Of a stretch of 64,000 nucleotides of DNA, positions 1-8,149 are shown piece by piece. Each line of letters opens with the position of its first letter. Position 1 is the first letter of the stretch. A program made the translations under genes and the position numbers. Under the pieces are notes generated by a model that searched no databases, was not told the DNA's origin, and worked only from the letters and a program-made list of their open reading frames with translations. The DNA is from Streptomyces sp. NBC_00193 (lineage in GTDB: Bacteria > Actinomycetota > Actinomycetes > Streptomycetales > Streptomycetaceae), in the NCBI RefSeq assembly GCF_026342735.1, contig NZ_JAPEMM010000001.1, forward strand, positions 1,612,001-1,676,000, given 5' to 3'.

Positions 1-395
1 CCCACGGACCACTGGGCGGCGGCCTGGACGCGGGCGGCGAGCTCCTCGTAGGCCAGGGGCAGGCCGATCAGGCCGCGGGCGCCGGAGTCCATGGCGGCGG
101 AGAAGAGGGCGGGGCTCGCGTCGGAGGTGAGGAGGACGACGCCGACCGCGGGGAAGCGCAGGGCGACCTCGCGGATCAGCTCCAGGGCGGGGAGCGGACC
201 GATCCGCTCGTGGACGAGGACCACCTCGGGCAGCTCGTCGATCGAATCGCTCGCGAGCCGGGCGAGGGTGTCGAGGAGGGAGGTGGAGTCGGGGACGGGG
301 GCGGCCGGCTCGGCGCCCGGGAGCTGGCTGAGCAGGGTGGCGATGACGCGGGCGGACTCCGGGTCGCCGACCGCGGGGAGGATTCGGGTGGTCAT
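1..395 (-). CDS. CpaE-like / response-regulator-like protein of the Tad pilus locus (3' end beyond window)
   Basis: Partial gene; only the first 131 or so codons are present and the C-terminus lies beyond the left edge. The ATG at 395 begins MTTRILPAVGDPESARVIATL and follows the cpaB stop codon by 7 bases. The visible part looks like a receiver-like fold, with hydrophobic strands ending in acidic residues and a VVLVHERIGP stretch. CpaE proteins of Tad/Flp pilus loci carry such an atypical receiver domain before a MinD-like ATPase domain, and CpaE normally follows CpaB, so the call rests mainly on gene order. The diagnostic Walker motif would be outside the window. An isolated response-regulator-like protein is the alternative. 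Confidence 0.55.
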   Translation of the reverse strand, partial: MTTRILPAVGDPESARVIATLLSQLPGAEPAAPVPDSTSLLDTLARLASDSIDELPEVVLVHERIGPLPALELIREVALRFPAVGVVLLTSDASPALFSAAMDSGARGLIGLPLAYEELAARVQAAAQWSV

Positions 396-402
396 CGGCG
401 CC

Positions 403-1113
403 TCACCGGTCCCCTTCGAGGGTGTAGAAGTGGTCGCCCGGGTTGGGCGCCGAGTCGGTGCCGGGTGCCACCAGGGCCAGGCGTACGTGCACCGCGAAGG
501 ACTCGGCGTAGGCGACGCGCTGGGTGTCCTTGGTGGACAGGGCGAAGGTGATCGGGACGGCGTCGGTGGGGCTCTTCTTGTCGGCGTCCTTGTCCTTGGT
601 GTCGAGCGGGGTGAGCTTGCCTACGTTGATGACGCGGGCGTTGGCCACCATGACAACGGCCTGGTCGGGGCCGTCCGGCTTCTTGCTCTTGAACGTGCCG
701 ATGATGTTGACCTTGGCGCCGGGGGTGACCTTTCCGGCCACGCCCGTGGAGGCGTCGATCATGATCGCGATCTCCTGCTCCCCGGCCTGGAGCTTCGGCT
801 TGTCGACGAACATGTCGTTCTGGAGGAGCGAGCCCTTCTTCAGGGAGGTGAGCGCCAGCTTGTCCTTGAGTACGCCCAGGTCGGTGACGGCGGTCTCGGA
901 CAGCCACCGCTCGGGGACCGTGACTTCCTCGAACTGGCCGGCCGCCAGGGGGGTGTACGGGGCTATGTCGCCCTTCACCCGGTAGGCGACGACCTCGTTG
1001 CCGACCTTGGAGTTGACGTCTCCCATCACCACGAGGACTCCGCCGAAGGCGGCGAGGGCGCACAGGACCGACAGGATCAGCAGGATGACGCCGCGGCGCT
1101 GGCGTGAGTTCAT
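403..1113 (-). CDS. cpaB: Flp pilus assembly protein CpaB (SAF/RcpC domain)
   Basis: 236 residues. An N-terminal basic stretch and one membrane segment (about residues 8-32, VILLILSVLCALAAFGGVLVV) anchor the protein. A SAF-like domain follows (VAYRVKGDIAPYTPLAAGQFEEVTV), then the RcpC/CpaB region with the typical pattern of IAIMIDASTGVAGKVTPGAKVNIIGTF. CpaB/RcpC is a periplasmic or cell-envelope factor in assembly of Flp/Tad pili. The next gene downstream is CpaE-like, 7 bases away, which supports a Tad operon on the minus strand running out of the window at the left. No odd features are seen, and the length is normal for the actinobacterial form. Confidence 0.85.
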   Translation of the reverse strand: MNSRQRRGVILLILSVLCALAAFGGVLVVMGDVNSKVGNEVVAYRVKGDIAPYTPLAAGQFEEVTVPERWLSETAVTDLGVLKDKLALTSLKKGSLLQNDMFVDKPKLQAGEQEIAIMIDASTGVAGKVTPGAKVNIIGTFKSKKPDGPDQAVVMVANARVINVGKLTPLDTKDKDADKKSPTDAVPITFALSTKDTQRVAYAESFAVHVRLALVAPGTDSAPNPGDHFYTLEGDR

Positions 1114-1152
1114 GGCCGTCTTACCTCGCCGTTCTTCATTCGTTCGGGCCGG

Positions 1153-2079
1153 TCAGTGTCTGGATCTGGATCTGGGGCCGAGCCGGTCCGCGGAGGTTCC
1201 CGCGGATGCCGCGGAGGGCGGCGGGGCCGGTGCGAGGAGCGGGGCGGCGCAGAAGCTGCAGCGGTCGCCGATGAGTTCGAAGCCGCACCAGCGGCATTCC
1301 TCGCGGCGGACCGAGGCGACGAGCTGGTAGAGCACGGAGGGGTCCGGGATGGCGGCCGCGAACTCCACCAGCTTCGGCGTGGCCCACCAGGCGGGCGAGT
1401 CGGCGGGCAGCGGGTTCTCCATGACGCCCTGGACCCGCCAGGCGGGGGCCAGGTCGGAGGCCACCCAGTCGGAGGTGAGCTGGCCGCGGGCGAAGGTGAG
1501 GTGGGTGGCGAAGTCGGGGCCCGGGGGGAGCGTGGCGCCGCCGCCGTGGGTTCCGCCGGAGCCCGAGCCCAGTTTGACCAGGTGCGGGGTCGGGTGGGCC
1601 AGTACGGCGAACTGGGCGTTCGGGGACCAGGACTTGGCGTGCGCCTTCAGCCCGACCGGCACCCGGTCCAGCTTGGCGACCGAGCCGAGCAGCGCGCCCG
1701 CGTAGATGTAGTGCGCGAGCAGGCGGGCGGCGGAGGCGAGGACGCCGGGGCTGAAGTCGCAGACGCTGAGCTGGCGCAGCTGACGTACCAGCAGGGCGGT
1801 GCCCAGCGGAGGGAGATCGACGTCGACGAGGGCGATCCGGTCGGTTTCCAGGATGGCCCGGACGGTGTGCAGGCGGCGGACGGCGGAGGCGCGGAGCCAG
1901 GAGGGCACGAGGACCACCAGGTGGCCGTGGCGCTCCAGCAGGCCGGCCGTCTGGGCGAGCGCGCCGTCGAGGTCGAGCTCCTCGGGCGGCGGCAGTACGG
2001 CGGCGGCCGGGGTGTGCCGGTCCGGGGCCGGCAGCACCAGATCGGCGCTGGTGACAGCAATGGCGATCGGCACGCGCAT
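1153..2079 (-). CDS. Hypothetical protein with C-terminal zinc ribbon, Tad-locus neighbour
   Basis: 308 residues from the ATG at 2079 (MRVPIAIAVTSADLVLPAP). This start has a G-rich Shine-Dalgarno run directly upstream; the frame stays open to 2247, but the upstream extension is basic and low-complexity. No signal peptide or membrane helix is evident. Near the C-terminus a C-x2-C ... C-x2-C pattern (CRWCGFELIGDRCSFC) looks like a zinc ribbon. The middle contains a VDVDLPPLGTALLVRQLRQL segment and a Gly/Ser-rich loop. It sits 39 bases upstream of cpaB on the same strand, so it is probably the leading gene of this part of the pilus operon. I do not recognise a family and assign no function. Confidence 0.6.
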   Translation of the reverse strand: MRVPIAIAVTSADLVLPAPDRHTPAAAVLPPPEELDLDGALAQTAGLLERHGHLVVLVPSWLRASAVRRLHTVRAILETDRIALVDVDLPPLGTALLVRQLRQLSVCDFSPGVLASAARLLAHYIYAGALLGSVAKLDRVPVGLKAHAKSWSPNAQFAVLAHPTPHLVKLGSGSGGTHGGGATLPPGPDFATHLTFARGQLTSDWVASDLAPAWRVQGVMENPLPADSPAWWATPKLVEFAAAIPDPSVLYQLVASVRREECRWCGFELIGDRCSFCAAPLLAPAPPPSAASAGTSADRLGPRSRSRH

Positions 2080-2432
2080 CCCCCCGTTCACCCGGTCATC
2101 CACGGGCGTTCCCCTGACCGCGGCGGGTACGCGCATGCTGCGCGACCGCAAACGATCAACACCCTTCCCCCTTGCCCCAGCACCATATCCACGTCCTTCC
2201 TGACAGGGCAGGGCCTTGCACATTCCCGTGCCACCGGCACGTGTCACGGGGGTCGGGAAAATCCGGACAACAAGGATCGCGAGACGACCGGCGGGTCGAT
2301 CAGTTCAAGCCATATTGCAAACAGTCTTGACATGGACATTGGACTAGACCAACTTGGCTGCGGGGCACCCCACTTGCCCCGTACCGATGTCTGACGCGTT
2401 CTCACTTCCCCACTCCCCCCACCGGAGCCCAC
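2080..2432. promoter_or_regulatory. Divergent intergenic region: chitinase promoter and minus-strand Tad-operon promoter
   Basis: This 353-base gap holds no convincing gene. It separates the minus-strand pilus genes from the plus-strand chitinase. Base composition is lower in G+C around 2285-2350 than in the flanking genes. A consensus-like -35 hexamer TTGACA lies at 2327-2332, immediately followed by a DasR-type site at 2338-2353; no clear -10 hexamer can be picked. A short ribosome-binding sequence is not obvious directly before the chitinase ATG (CCGGAGCCCACGTG has GGAG about 9 bases upstream). Confidence 0.6.
2338..2353. promoter_or_regulatory. Candidate DasR-responsive element (dre) of the chitinase gene
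   Basis: The sequence ATTGGACTAGACCAAC is a near-palindrome that matches 12 of 16 positions of the published DasR consensus ACTGGTCTAGACCACT. DasR is the GntR-family GlcNAc-6-P-responsive repressor of chitin and GlcNAc genes in Streptomyces. The site lies 80 bases before the chitinase start and directly downstream of a TTGACA -35 box, so a bound repressor would block RNA polymerase. Position, symmetry and the regulated gene all agree; binding itself is inference. Confidence 0.75.
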
Positions 2433-4130
2433 GTGAACCGCATACGCTCCCTCGCCATCCCGCTCGCCGTCACCCTCGCCGCCGCCGGCCTCACCGCCGT
2501 GGCCACCGGCACCGCCCAGGCCGCCGACGTCAACGTCGTCCGCAACGGCGGCTTCGAGTCCGGCCTCGCCAACTGGACGTGCACCTCCGGCAGCGGCGCC
2601 GTCGTCTCCTCCCCCGTCTTCGCGGGGGCCGGCGCCCTCAAGGCCACCCCGGCGGGCCAGGACAACGCCCGGTGCAGCCAGGTCGTCACGGTCAAGCCCA
2701 GCTCGACCTACACGCTCAGCGAGCAGGTCAACGGCTCGTACGTGTATCTCGGCGCGACCGGGACCGGCACCCAGGACGTCTCCACCTGGACCCCCGGCAC
2801 CGGCGGCGGCTTCCAGAAGCTGTCCACCACCTTCACCACCGGCCCGAGCACCACCCAGGTCACCGTCTACACCCACGGCTGGTACGGCCAGCCCGGCTTC
2901 GTGGTCGACGAGTTCAGCGTCTTCGGCCCCGACGGCGGAGGCGGCACCGACCCCTCGCCGACCATCCCCGGCGCGCCGTCCGGCAGCGCCGTTTCCGGCC
3001 AGAGCTCCAGCGGGCTCACCCTTTCGTGGAACACGGTCAGCGGGGCCACCGGGTATTACGTGTATCAGGACGGCGTCCGCGTCCAGCCCGTGACCTCGGG
3101 CACCTCCGCGCAGATCACCGGGCTCGCCGCGTCGACCACGTACTCCTTCCAGGTGAGCGCGTACAACGCGGCCGGCGAGGGCGTGAAGGGTGCCGCCGTC
3201 CCCGGCACCACCACGAGCGGCGGGGGCGGCAATCCGAACCCGTCGGTGCCCAAGCACGCGGTGACCGGCTACTGGCAGAACTTCAACAACGGCGCGACCG
3301 TCCAGAAGATCTCCGACGTCTCCGCGCAGTACGACATCATCGCCGTCTCCTTCGCCGACGCCACGAGCACGCCGGGCGCCATCACCTTCAACCTCGACTC
3401 GGCCGGCCTCGGCGGCTACACGGTCCCCCAGTTCAAGGCGGACATCGCCGCGAAGAAGGCGGCCGGCAAGTCCGTCATCCTGTCCATCGGCGGCGAGAAG
3501 GGCACCATCTCGGTCAACGACTCGGCGTCCGCGACCAACCTCGCGAACTCCGCGTACGCGCTGATGCAGGAGTACGGCTTCACCGGGATCGACATCGACC
3601 TGGAGAACGGCCTGAACCCGACCTACATGACCCAGGCGCTGAAGGCGCTGGCGGCCAAGGCCGGCCCCTCGCTCGTCCTCACCATGGCCCCGCAGACCAT
3701 CGACATGCAGTCGACGCAGGGCGGCTACTTCAAGACGGCTCTCGCCGTGAAGGACATCCTCACCGTCGTCAACATGCAGTACTACAACAGCGGCGCGATG
3801 CTCGGCTGCGACGGCAAGGTCTACTCCCAGGGCTCGGTGGACTTCCTCACCGCGCTGGCCTGCATCCAGCTGGAGGGCGGGCTCGACCCCTCGCAGGTGG
3901 GCATCGGGGTCCCGGCCTCCCCCAGCGGCGCGGGCAGCGGCTACGTCTCGCCGACCATCGTGAACAACGCGCTGGACTGCCTGGCCAGGGGTACGAGCTG
4001 CGGCAGCTTCAAGCCCTCGAAGACCTACCCGGGGCTGCGCGGCGCGATGACCTGGTCGACCAACTGGGACGCCAAAGCGGGTAGCGCTTGGTCCAACGCG
4101 GTGGGTCCCAAGGTCCACGGCCTGCCGTAG
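2433..4130 (+). CDS. Secreted GH18 chitinase with carbohydrate-binding and FnIII domains
   Basis: 565 residues, exported and expected to hydrolyse beta-1,4-GlcNAc bonds of chitin outside the cell. Residues 1-30 are a signal peptide ending TAQA-ADV. Residues ~32-170 form a CBM4/9-like beta-sandwich (NGGFESGLANW start). A Gly/Pro linker leads to one fibronectin type III domain (~178-265), then a second linker and the GH18 catalytic barrel (~272-565). The catalytic motif is GIDIDLEN, placing the acid Glu near residue 391; SIGGE at about residue 350 is the second conserved GH18 strand. The architecture resembles the ChiC/ChiD group of Streptomyces. It is preceded by a DasR-like operator, so induction by GlcNAc/chitin is likely. 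Codon use is normal. Confidence 0.95.
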   Translation: MNRIRSLAIPLAVTLAAAGLTAVATGTAQAADVNVVRNGGFESGLANWTCTSGSGAVVSSPVFAGAGALKATPAGQDNARCSQVVTVKPSSTYTLSEQVNGSYVYLGATGTGTQDVSTWTPGTGGGFQKLSTTFTTGPSTTQVTVYTHGWYGQPGFVVDEFSVFGPDGGGGTDPSPTIPGAPSGSAVSGQSSSGLTLSWNTVSGATGYYVYQDGVRVQPVTSGTSAQITGLAASTTYSFQVSAYNAAGEGVKGAAVPGTTTSGGGGNPNPSVPKHAVTGYWQNFNNGATVQKISDVSAQYDIIAVSFADATSTPGAITFNLDSAGLGGYTVPQFKADIAAKKAAGKSVILSIGGEKGTISVNDSASATNLANSAYALMQEYGFTGIDIDLENGLNPTYMTQALKALAAKAGPSLVLTMAPQTIDMQSTQGGYFKTALAVKDILTVVNMQYYNSGAMLGCDGKVYSQGSVDFLTALACIQLEGGLDPSQVGIGVPASPSGAGSGYVSPTIVNNALDCLARGTSCGSFKPSKTYPGLRGAMTWSTNWDAKAGSAWSNAVGPKVHGLP

Positions 4131-4139
4131 CAGGTAGGT

Positions 4140-4221
4140 GTGTGGGGGTGGCCGATTCGAGTTCTTGACCCGGACATGCCACGAGAGCACGCTGTGCGCG
4201 TCCGCACGGCTACCCCCACAC
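4140..4221. repeat. Long inverted repeat between chitinase and carboxypeptidase genes
   Basis: Two 15-base arms, at 4140-4154 (GTGTGGGGGTGGCCG) and 4207-4221 (CGGCTACCCCCACAC), pair with one G/A-type mismatch across a 52-base loop. The distal arm ends 9 bases before the AGGAGA ribosome-binding site of the carboxypeptidase gene. It could be a weak terminator for the chitinase or a leader structure that influences the next gene; the large loop argues against a classical terminator. Confidence 0.45.
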
Positions 4222-4240
4222 TCCCACCCAGGAGAAACGC

Positions 4241-5578
4241 ATGCGGCTCCACCACCGCCGAAGGGCCGCCGTCACGGCGGCCCTTCTCGCGCTCGCGCTC
4301 GGCGCACCCGCCTACGGCCTGAGCGCGACGGCAGCCCCGCCGCCCACCCCGTCGACCGCCACCCAGGACGAGTCGATCGTCCAGTACGAGATCCAGGGCC
4401 CGGCCACGGCCGTCGAACGCACCGCCCTGCTCCGTACCGGCGCCTCCATCGACGAGGTGGACACCAACTCCGTCGTCGTCAGCGCCGACACGATGCAGGC
4501 CAGGAAGCTGCGCGCCCTCGGCTACGAGCTGACCGCGCTGCCCGGACCGCCGGACCGCTCCGACGGGCGCGACATCGCCGCCGGGATCAACGACTTCCCG
4601 TCGAAGGACGCGCTCTACCACAACTACGCCGAGGCGAGCGCGGAGATCGACCAGCGCATCGCCCAGTACCCCTCGATCATCAGCAAGCGGGTCATCGGCA
4701 AGTCGTACCAGGGCCGGGACCTCGTAGCGATCAAGATCAGCGACAACGTCGCGACCGACGAGGCCGAGCCCGAGGTGCTCTTCACCGCGCACCAGCACGC
4801 CCGCGAGCACCTGACGGTCGAGATGGCCCTCTACCTGATCAAGGAGTTCGGCTCCAAGTACGGGACGGACTCCCGGATCACCAACGCCGTGAACGGCCGC
4901 GAGATCTGGATCATCCCCGACCTGAACCCGGACGGCGGCGAGTACGACATCGCCACCGGCTCGTACCGCTCCTGGCGCAAGAACCGGCAGCCCAACGCCG
5001 GCTCCTCCTACGTCGGCACGGACGAGAACCGCAACTGGAACTACAAGTGGGGCTGCTGCGGCGGCTCCAGCAGCAGCAAGAGCTCCGAGACCTACCGGGG
5101 CCCGGCCGCCGAGTCGGCGCCCGAGGTGAAGGCGGTATCGGACTTCGTGCGCAGCCGCGTGATCGGCGGCAAGCAGCAGATCACGGCCGCCATCGACTTC
5201 CACACGTACAGCGAGCTCGTGCTGTGGCCGTACGGGTGGACGTACAACGACACGGCTCCCGGCCTGAGCGCCGACGACCTGGCCGTGTTCAAGAAGATCG
5301 GCACCAGCATGGCGGCCAGCAACGGCTACACGCCGGAGCAGTCGAGCGACCTGTACATCACCGACGGGACGATCGACGACTGGCTGTGGGGCAACCAGAA
5401 GATCTTCGGCTACACCTTCGAGATGTACCCGACCGGCTCGGGCGGCGGCGGCTTCTACCCGCCGGACGAGGTCATCGCGAACGAGACGGCGCGCAACAAG
5501 GACGCGGTGCTGCAGCTCCTGGAGAACGCGGACTGCATGTACCGGTCGATCGGCAAGCAGGCGCAGTACTGCCCGTAG
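4241..5578 (+). CDS. Secreted zinc carboxypeptidase, M14 family
   Basis: 445 residues, starting at an ATG 7 bases after an AGGAGA ribosome-binding site. A signal peptide ([20 protein letters not shown], cleavage near residue 35) is followed by a propeptide-like region (~40-115) and the M14 metallopeptidase domain. Zinc ligands are visible in [13 protein letters not shown] (the HxxE pair) and [16 protein letters not shown] (third His). The catalytic Glu is in GYTFEMYP. Two cysteine clusters (WGCCGG, and the C-terminal [13 protein letters not shown]) may form disulfides. The enzyme removes C-terminal residues from extracellular peptides; its place next to a chitinase fits polymer scavenging. 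The stop codon lies inside a 9-base tandem repeat. Confidence 0.92.
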   Translation: MRLHHRRRAAVTAALLALALGAPAYGLSATAAPPPTPSTATQDESIVQYEIQGPATAVERTALLRTGASIDEVDTNSVVVSADTMQARKLRALGYELTALPGPPDRSDGRDIAAGINDFPSKDALYHNYAEASAEIDQRIAQYPSIISKRVIGKSYQGRDLVAIKISDNVATDEAEPEVLFTAHQHAREHLTVEMALYLIKEFGSKYGTDSRITNAVNGREIWIIPDLNPDGGEYDIATGSYRSWRKNRQPNAGSSYVGTDENRNWNYKWGCCGGSSSSKSSETYRGPAAESAPEVKAVSDFVRSRVIGGKQQITAAIDFHTYSELVLWPYGWTYNDTAPGLSADDLAVFKKIGTSMAASNGYTPEQSSDLYITDGTIDDWLWGNQKIFGYTFEMYPTGSGGGGFYPPDEVIANETARNKDAVLQLLENADCMYRSIGKQAQYCP

Positions 5579-5605
5579 TGCCCGTAGTGCCCGTAGTGCC
5601 GTTAG
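5570..5605. repeat. Four 9-base tandem units spanning the carboxypeptidase stop codon
   Basis: The unit TGCCCGTAG occurs three times in a row (5570-5578, 5579-5587, 5588-5596), followed by a variant TGCCGTTAG (5597-5605). The first unit contains the TAG stop of the carboxypeptidase gene, and the later copies keep the same frame and repeat the stop. It looks like a local slippage duplication; no function is evident. Confidence 0.8.
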
Positions 5606-5622
5606 TGCATGTCACGTGAGCC

Positions 5623-5652
5623 GGGGGCGCCCCACCGCCAGGGGGGCGCCCC
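5623..5652. terminator. Bidirectional hairpin between convergent genes
   Basis: A GGGGGCGCCCC arm at 5623-5633 and a GGGGCGCCCC arm at 5643-5652 form a very G+C-rich stem. It sits between the ends of the plus-strand carboxypeptidase and the minus-strand kinase, where a shared terminator is expected. There is no long T run, as is usual in Streptomyces. Confidence 0.65.
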
Positions 5653-5671
5653 TTCGCGCGTGCCGTCCCGG

Positions 5672-7582
5672 CTAGTCCTTCTTCGCCTGCTCGGCGTTGC
5701 GCCAGATCGTGAGGTCGAGGGTGATGTACTGGCTCGACTCCTTCGCCCCCGACTTGCCGCGGTAGGTCGCCACCGCGATGTGTCCGGCGTCGCTCAGGAC
5801 GCAGACCTCGGATCCGGCCGTGAGCTGGTCGAGGGTGATCTTCTCGGTGAAGCGGGTCACCTTGCGGCAGGTCTCCAGCGAGCCCTTCTCCGAGTTGTTC
5901 AGCAGGACCAGCTTCCCGTTCGCGGTGCCGAACTCGTCCTTCCCGAAGGTGGTGTCCCGGTAGAAGTAGAGGTCTCCCTTTCCGTAGTGCACGCCCCCGC
6001 CGCCCGGTTCCTCCGCCGGACGCGGCGGATTGTCGGCGAGCAGCAGCCGGTGGGACCCGGGCATGTCGATGCCCTTGTACGAGACCGGCTGCGGGTCCAC
6101 GGGCTTCTGGGCCCCGCCCGGGGAGGCGCTCGCGCTCCCGCCGCCGCCCTTGCTGCCCGACGCCCCGTCCGTACCGCCCTTGTCGCCGTCCGGCAGCAGG
6201 GAGCCGAGGACGGCGAGCCCGATGACCGCGCCCACGACGGACAGGGTGACGATCAGCCCGGTCCGCTTGGGCTTGGCCGGCGCGGGCGGGTACGTCGGCT
6301 GCCCCCATCCGGGCTGCGCGTAGGTGGGCTGGGTGTACGCCGGCTGCGCGTACGTGGGCTGCGGGCGCGGAGGCTGGGCGTACGCGGGCTGCCCGTACGG
6401 GGGCTGCGGGTGCGTCGGCTGCCCGTACGCGGGCGGCGTCCCGTAGCCCGTCGGCGCCGTCGGCGGACCGGTCGGCGCCGGAGCGGGCTGCGCCGCAGCG
6501 GCCTGCGTCGGGGCGGCGGCCAGGCCGGTGGGCGTGTAGCCGGGTGCGGCGGCGGGTGCCGGAGGCACGGCCTTGGCCGGGGGCTGCGCGGAGACCTCGG
6601 TCGGAACCGGCGCCGCCGTGGGCGGCTGCGGGGCAGGGGCGGAGACGGGCGGCGGGGTGGGCGCCGGGGCGGGCAGCAGCTGCACCCGCTCGGTGATGGA
6701 ACCGGCGACCGCGCGCGGCAGCCAGTCCTCCCCCTGGCGCAGCGGCTCGGCGCCCGCGGCCTCGTTGCACAGCGCGATGATCTCGGTCAGGGCCGGGCGG
6801 TCGGCCGGGTCGCGGCTGAGGCAGCGGGTCACCAGGGGCCGCAGCTCCTCGGGCAGTCCGCCGAGGTCGGGGTCCTCGTGCACGATCCGGTAGAGCACCG
6901 CGTGCGAGGGCCCGTCGCCGTAGACGGAGGACCCGATGGCCGCGAAGGCGGCGATCTGGCCGAGGGCGAAGACGTCGGTGGCCGGGGTGATCGTGCCGGC
7001 CGAGGCCTGTTCGGGCGCCATGAACGCCGGGGTGCCGATGCTGACGCCCGTGCTGGTCAGGGCGGTGGTGTCGGCCGCGCGGGCGATGCCGAAGTCGATG
7101 ACGCGCGGGCCGTCGGAGGCGAGGAGGACGTTGGCGGGCTTCAGGTCGCGGTGGACGATGCCCGCGCCGTGGATGACGGTCAGCGCCTCGGCGACCCCGA
7201 CGGCCAGCAGCAGCACGCTGCGCGGCGGCAGTGCGCCGTGGTGGGCCACGGCGTGCGCGAGGGAGGGGCCGGGCACGTAGGCCGTGGCCAGCCAGGGCTG
7301 GGCTCCCTCGGTGTCCGAGTCGATGACGGGGGCGGTGTAGAGCCCCTGGACCCGCTCCGCGGACCGCACTTCCTGCTGGAAGCGCCGCCGGAACTCGGGG
7401 TCCTCGCCGAACTCGGACCGGATCACCTTGATGGCGATGGGCCGGCCGCCCGGCGTGTACGAGAGGTACACCTTGCCCATGCCGCCCGCGCCGAGCACCG
7501 CTGCGAGCCGGTAGCCGCCCACGACCTCCGGGTCGTCGGCCTTGAGCGGTTGGAAGATTCCTGCCGAAGGTGCGCTGCTCAT
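5672..7582 (-). CDS. Membrane Ser/Thr protein kinase (PknB-like, no PASTA domains)
   Basis: 636 residues. The N-terminal kinase domain (~20-275) shows the glycine loop VLGAGGMGKVYL, catalytic lysine in IAIKVIRSEF, catalytic loop HRDLKPANVLL, DFGIAR, and the substrate loop with GTPAFMAPEQ. Residues ~300-435 are a Pro/Ala/Gln/Tyr-rich linker with imperfect GQPTYAQP-type repeats. One membrane helix (VTLSVVGAVIGLAVLGSLL, ~445-465) precedes a Gly/Ser linker and an extracellular domain of about 150 residues without PASTA repeats. Such kinases sense an unknown outside cue and phosphorylate cytoplasmic targets. The extracellular part (a VSYKGIDMPGSHRLLL start) is not a domain I recognise. No partner gene or phosphatase is adjacent. 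Confidence 0.93.
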   Translation of the reverse strand: MSSAPSAGIFQPLKADDPEVVGGYRLAAVLGAGGMGKVYLSYTPGGRPIAIKVIRSEFGEDPEFRRRFQQEVRSAERVQGLYTAPVIDSDTEGAQPWLATAYVPGPSLAHAVAHHGALPPRSVLLLAVGVAEALTVIHGAGIVHRDLKPANVLLASDGPRVIDFGIARAADTTALTSTGVSIGTPAFMAPEQASAGTITPATDVFALGQIAAFAAIGSSVYGDGPSHAVLYRIVHEDPDLGGLPEELRPLVTRCLSRDPADRPALTEIIALCNEAAGAEPLRQGEDWLPRAVAGSITERVQLLPAPAPTPPPVSAPAPQPPTAAPVPTEVSAQPPAKAVPPAPAAAPGYTPTGLAAAPTQAAAAQPAPAPTGPPTAPTGYGTPPAYGQPTHPQPPYGQPAYAQPPRPQPTYAQPAYTQPTYAQPGWGQPTYPPAPAKPKRTGLIVTLSVVGAVIGLAVLGSLLPDGDKGGTDGASGSKGGGGSASASPGGAQKPVDPQPVSYKGIDMPGSHRLLLADNPPRPAEEPGGGGVHYGKGDLYFYRDTTFGKDEFGTANGKLVLLNNSEKGSLETCRKVTRFTEKITLDQLTAGSEVCVLSDAGHIAVATYRGKSGAKESSQYITLDLTIWRNAEQAKKD

Positions 7583-7689
7583 TGAGGACCCATCCCTGCT
7601 AGCGGCGTTCCGGCCCCCGCCGGCGCCCCGAAGTCATCCGTGAGGGTACCCAATGGGCGCTCGGCGTCCGCCCCCGGACCGCGGGACCG

Positions 7690-7730
7690 GCGGCGGGAGT
7701 TGGCGACGGCTTGCGCCGACTCCCGCCGGC
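7690..7730. terminator. Hairpin downstream of ridA
   Basis: Arms around GGCGGGAGTTGGCG (from 7692) and CGCCGACTCCCGCC (to 7727) pair over an 8-base loop with one G-T wobble, extended by flanking CCGG/CCGG bases. It starts 9 bases beyond the ridA stop on the minus strand and separates this transcript from the kinase gene, so termination of the iclR-ridA transcript is likely. Confidence 0.65.
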
Positions 7731-7738
7731 CGTCCGTG

Positions 7739-8149
7739 TCAGCCGAGCACCGCGAGGGCGTCGATCTCGATCAGCAGGTCGCCGGGGAGGCCCACGTACA
7801 CCGTGGTGCGGGCGGAGGGGACCTCCTTGAGGTTCTGCTCCTCGAAGTAGGCGTTGTAGATCTCGTTCATCTCTTCGAAGTGCGTGGTGTCGGTGAGGTA
7901 GACGCGCAGCATCATCACGTCGTCCCAGGTCGCCCCGCCCGCCTCCAGCACGGAGCGGACGTTCTCCAGCGTCTGGAGGGTCTGCTCGCGCAGGGTGGGG
8001 CCGGCGGGCGTGGGCTCCTGCCCGTCCACGTGCGGGAGGAAGCCGACCTGGCCGGCGACCTGGAGGATGTTGCCCTTGCGGACGCCGTGCGAGAACTTCG
8101 CGGGCGGGTCGGTGTGGGTGGCGGGGGTGATCGCGATCTTGTCGGTCAT
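7739..8149 (-). CDS. RidA-family enamine/imine deaminase
   Basis: 136 residues, beginning MTDKIAITPATHTDPPAKFS at the ATG at 8149, which overlaps the iclR stop by 4 bases (ATGA), so the two are translationally coupled. The RidA (YjgF/YER057c/UK114) signature is seen in GNILQVAGQVGF, the LENVRSVLEAGGATWDDVMMLRVYLTD segment and the C-terminal PSARTTVYVGLPGDLLIEIDALA, which carries the conserved Arg that binds the substrate carboxylate. RidA proteins hydrolyse the 2-aminoacrylate-type intermediates released by PLP-dependent dehydratases. That fits the neighbouring D-serine-deaminase-like enzyme, whose product chemistry generates exactly such enamines. Confidence 0.92.
   Translation of the reverse strand: MTDKIAITPATHTDPPAKFSHGVRKGNILQVAGQVGFLPHVDGQEPTPAGPTLREQTLQTLENVRSVLEAGGATWDDVMMLRVYLTDTTHFEEMNEIYNAYFEEQNLKEVPSARTTVYVGLPGDLLIEIDALAVLG

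Noticed and set aside
5609..7585. Plus-strand frame opposite the Ser/Thr kinase
   Set aside because: The minus strand encodes all kinase motifs; the plus translation is Arg/Gly-rich repeats only.
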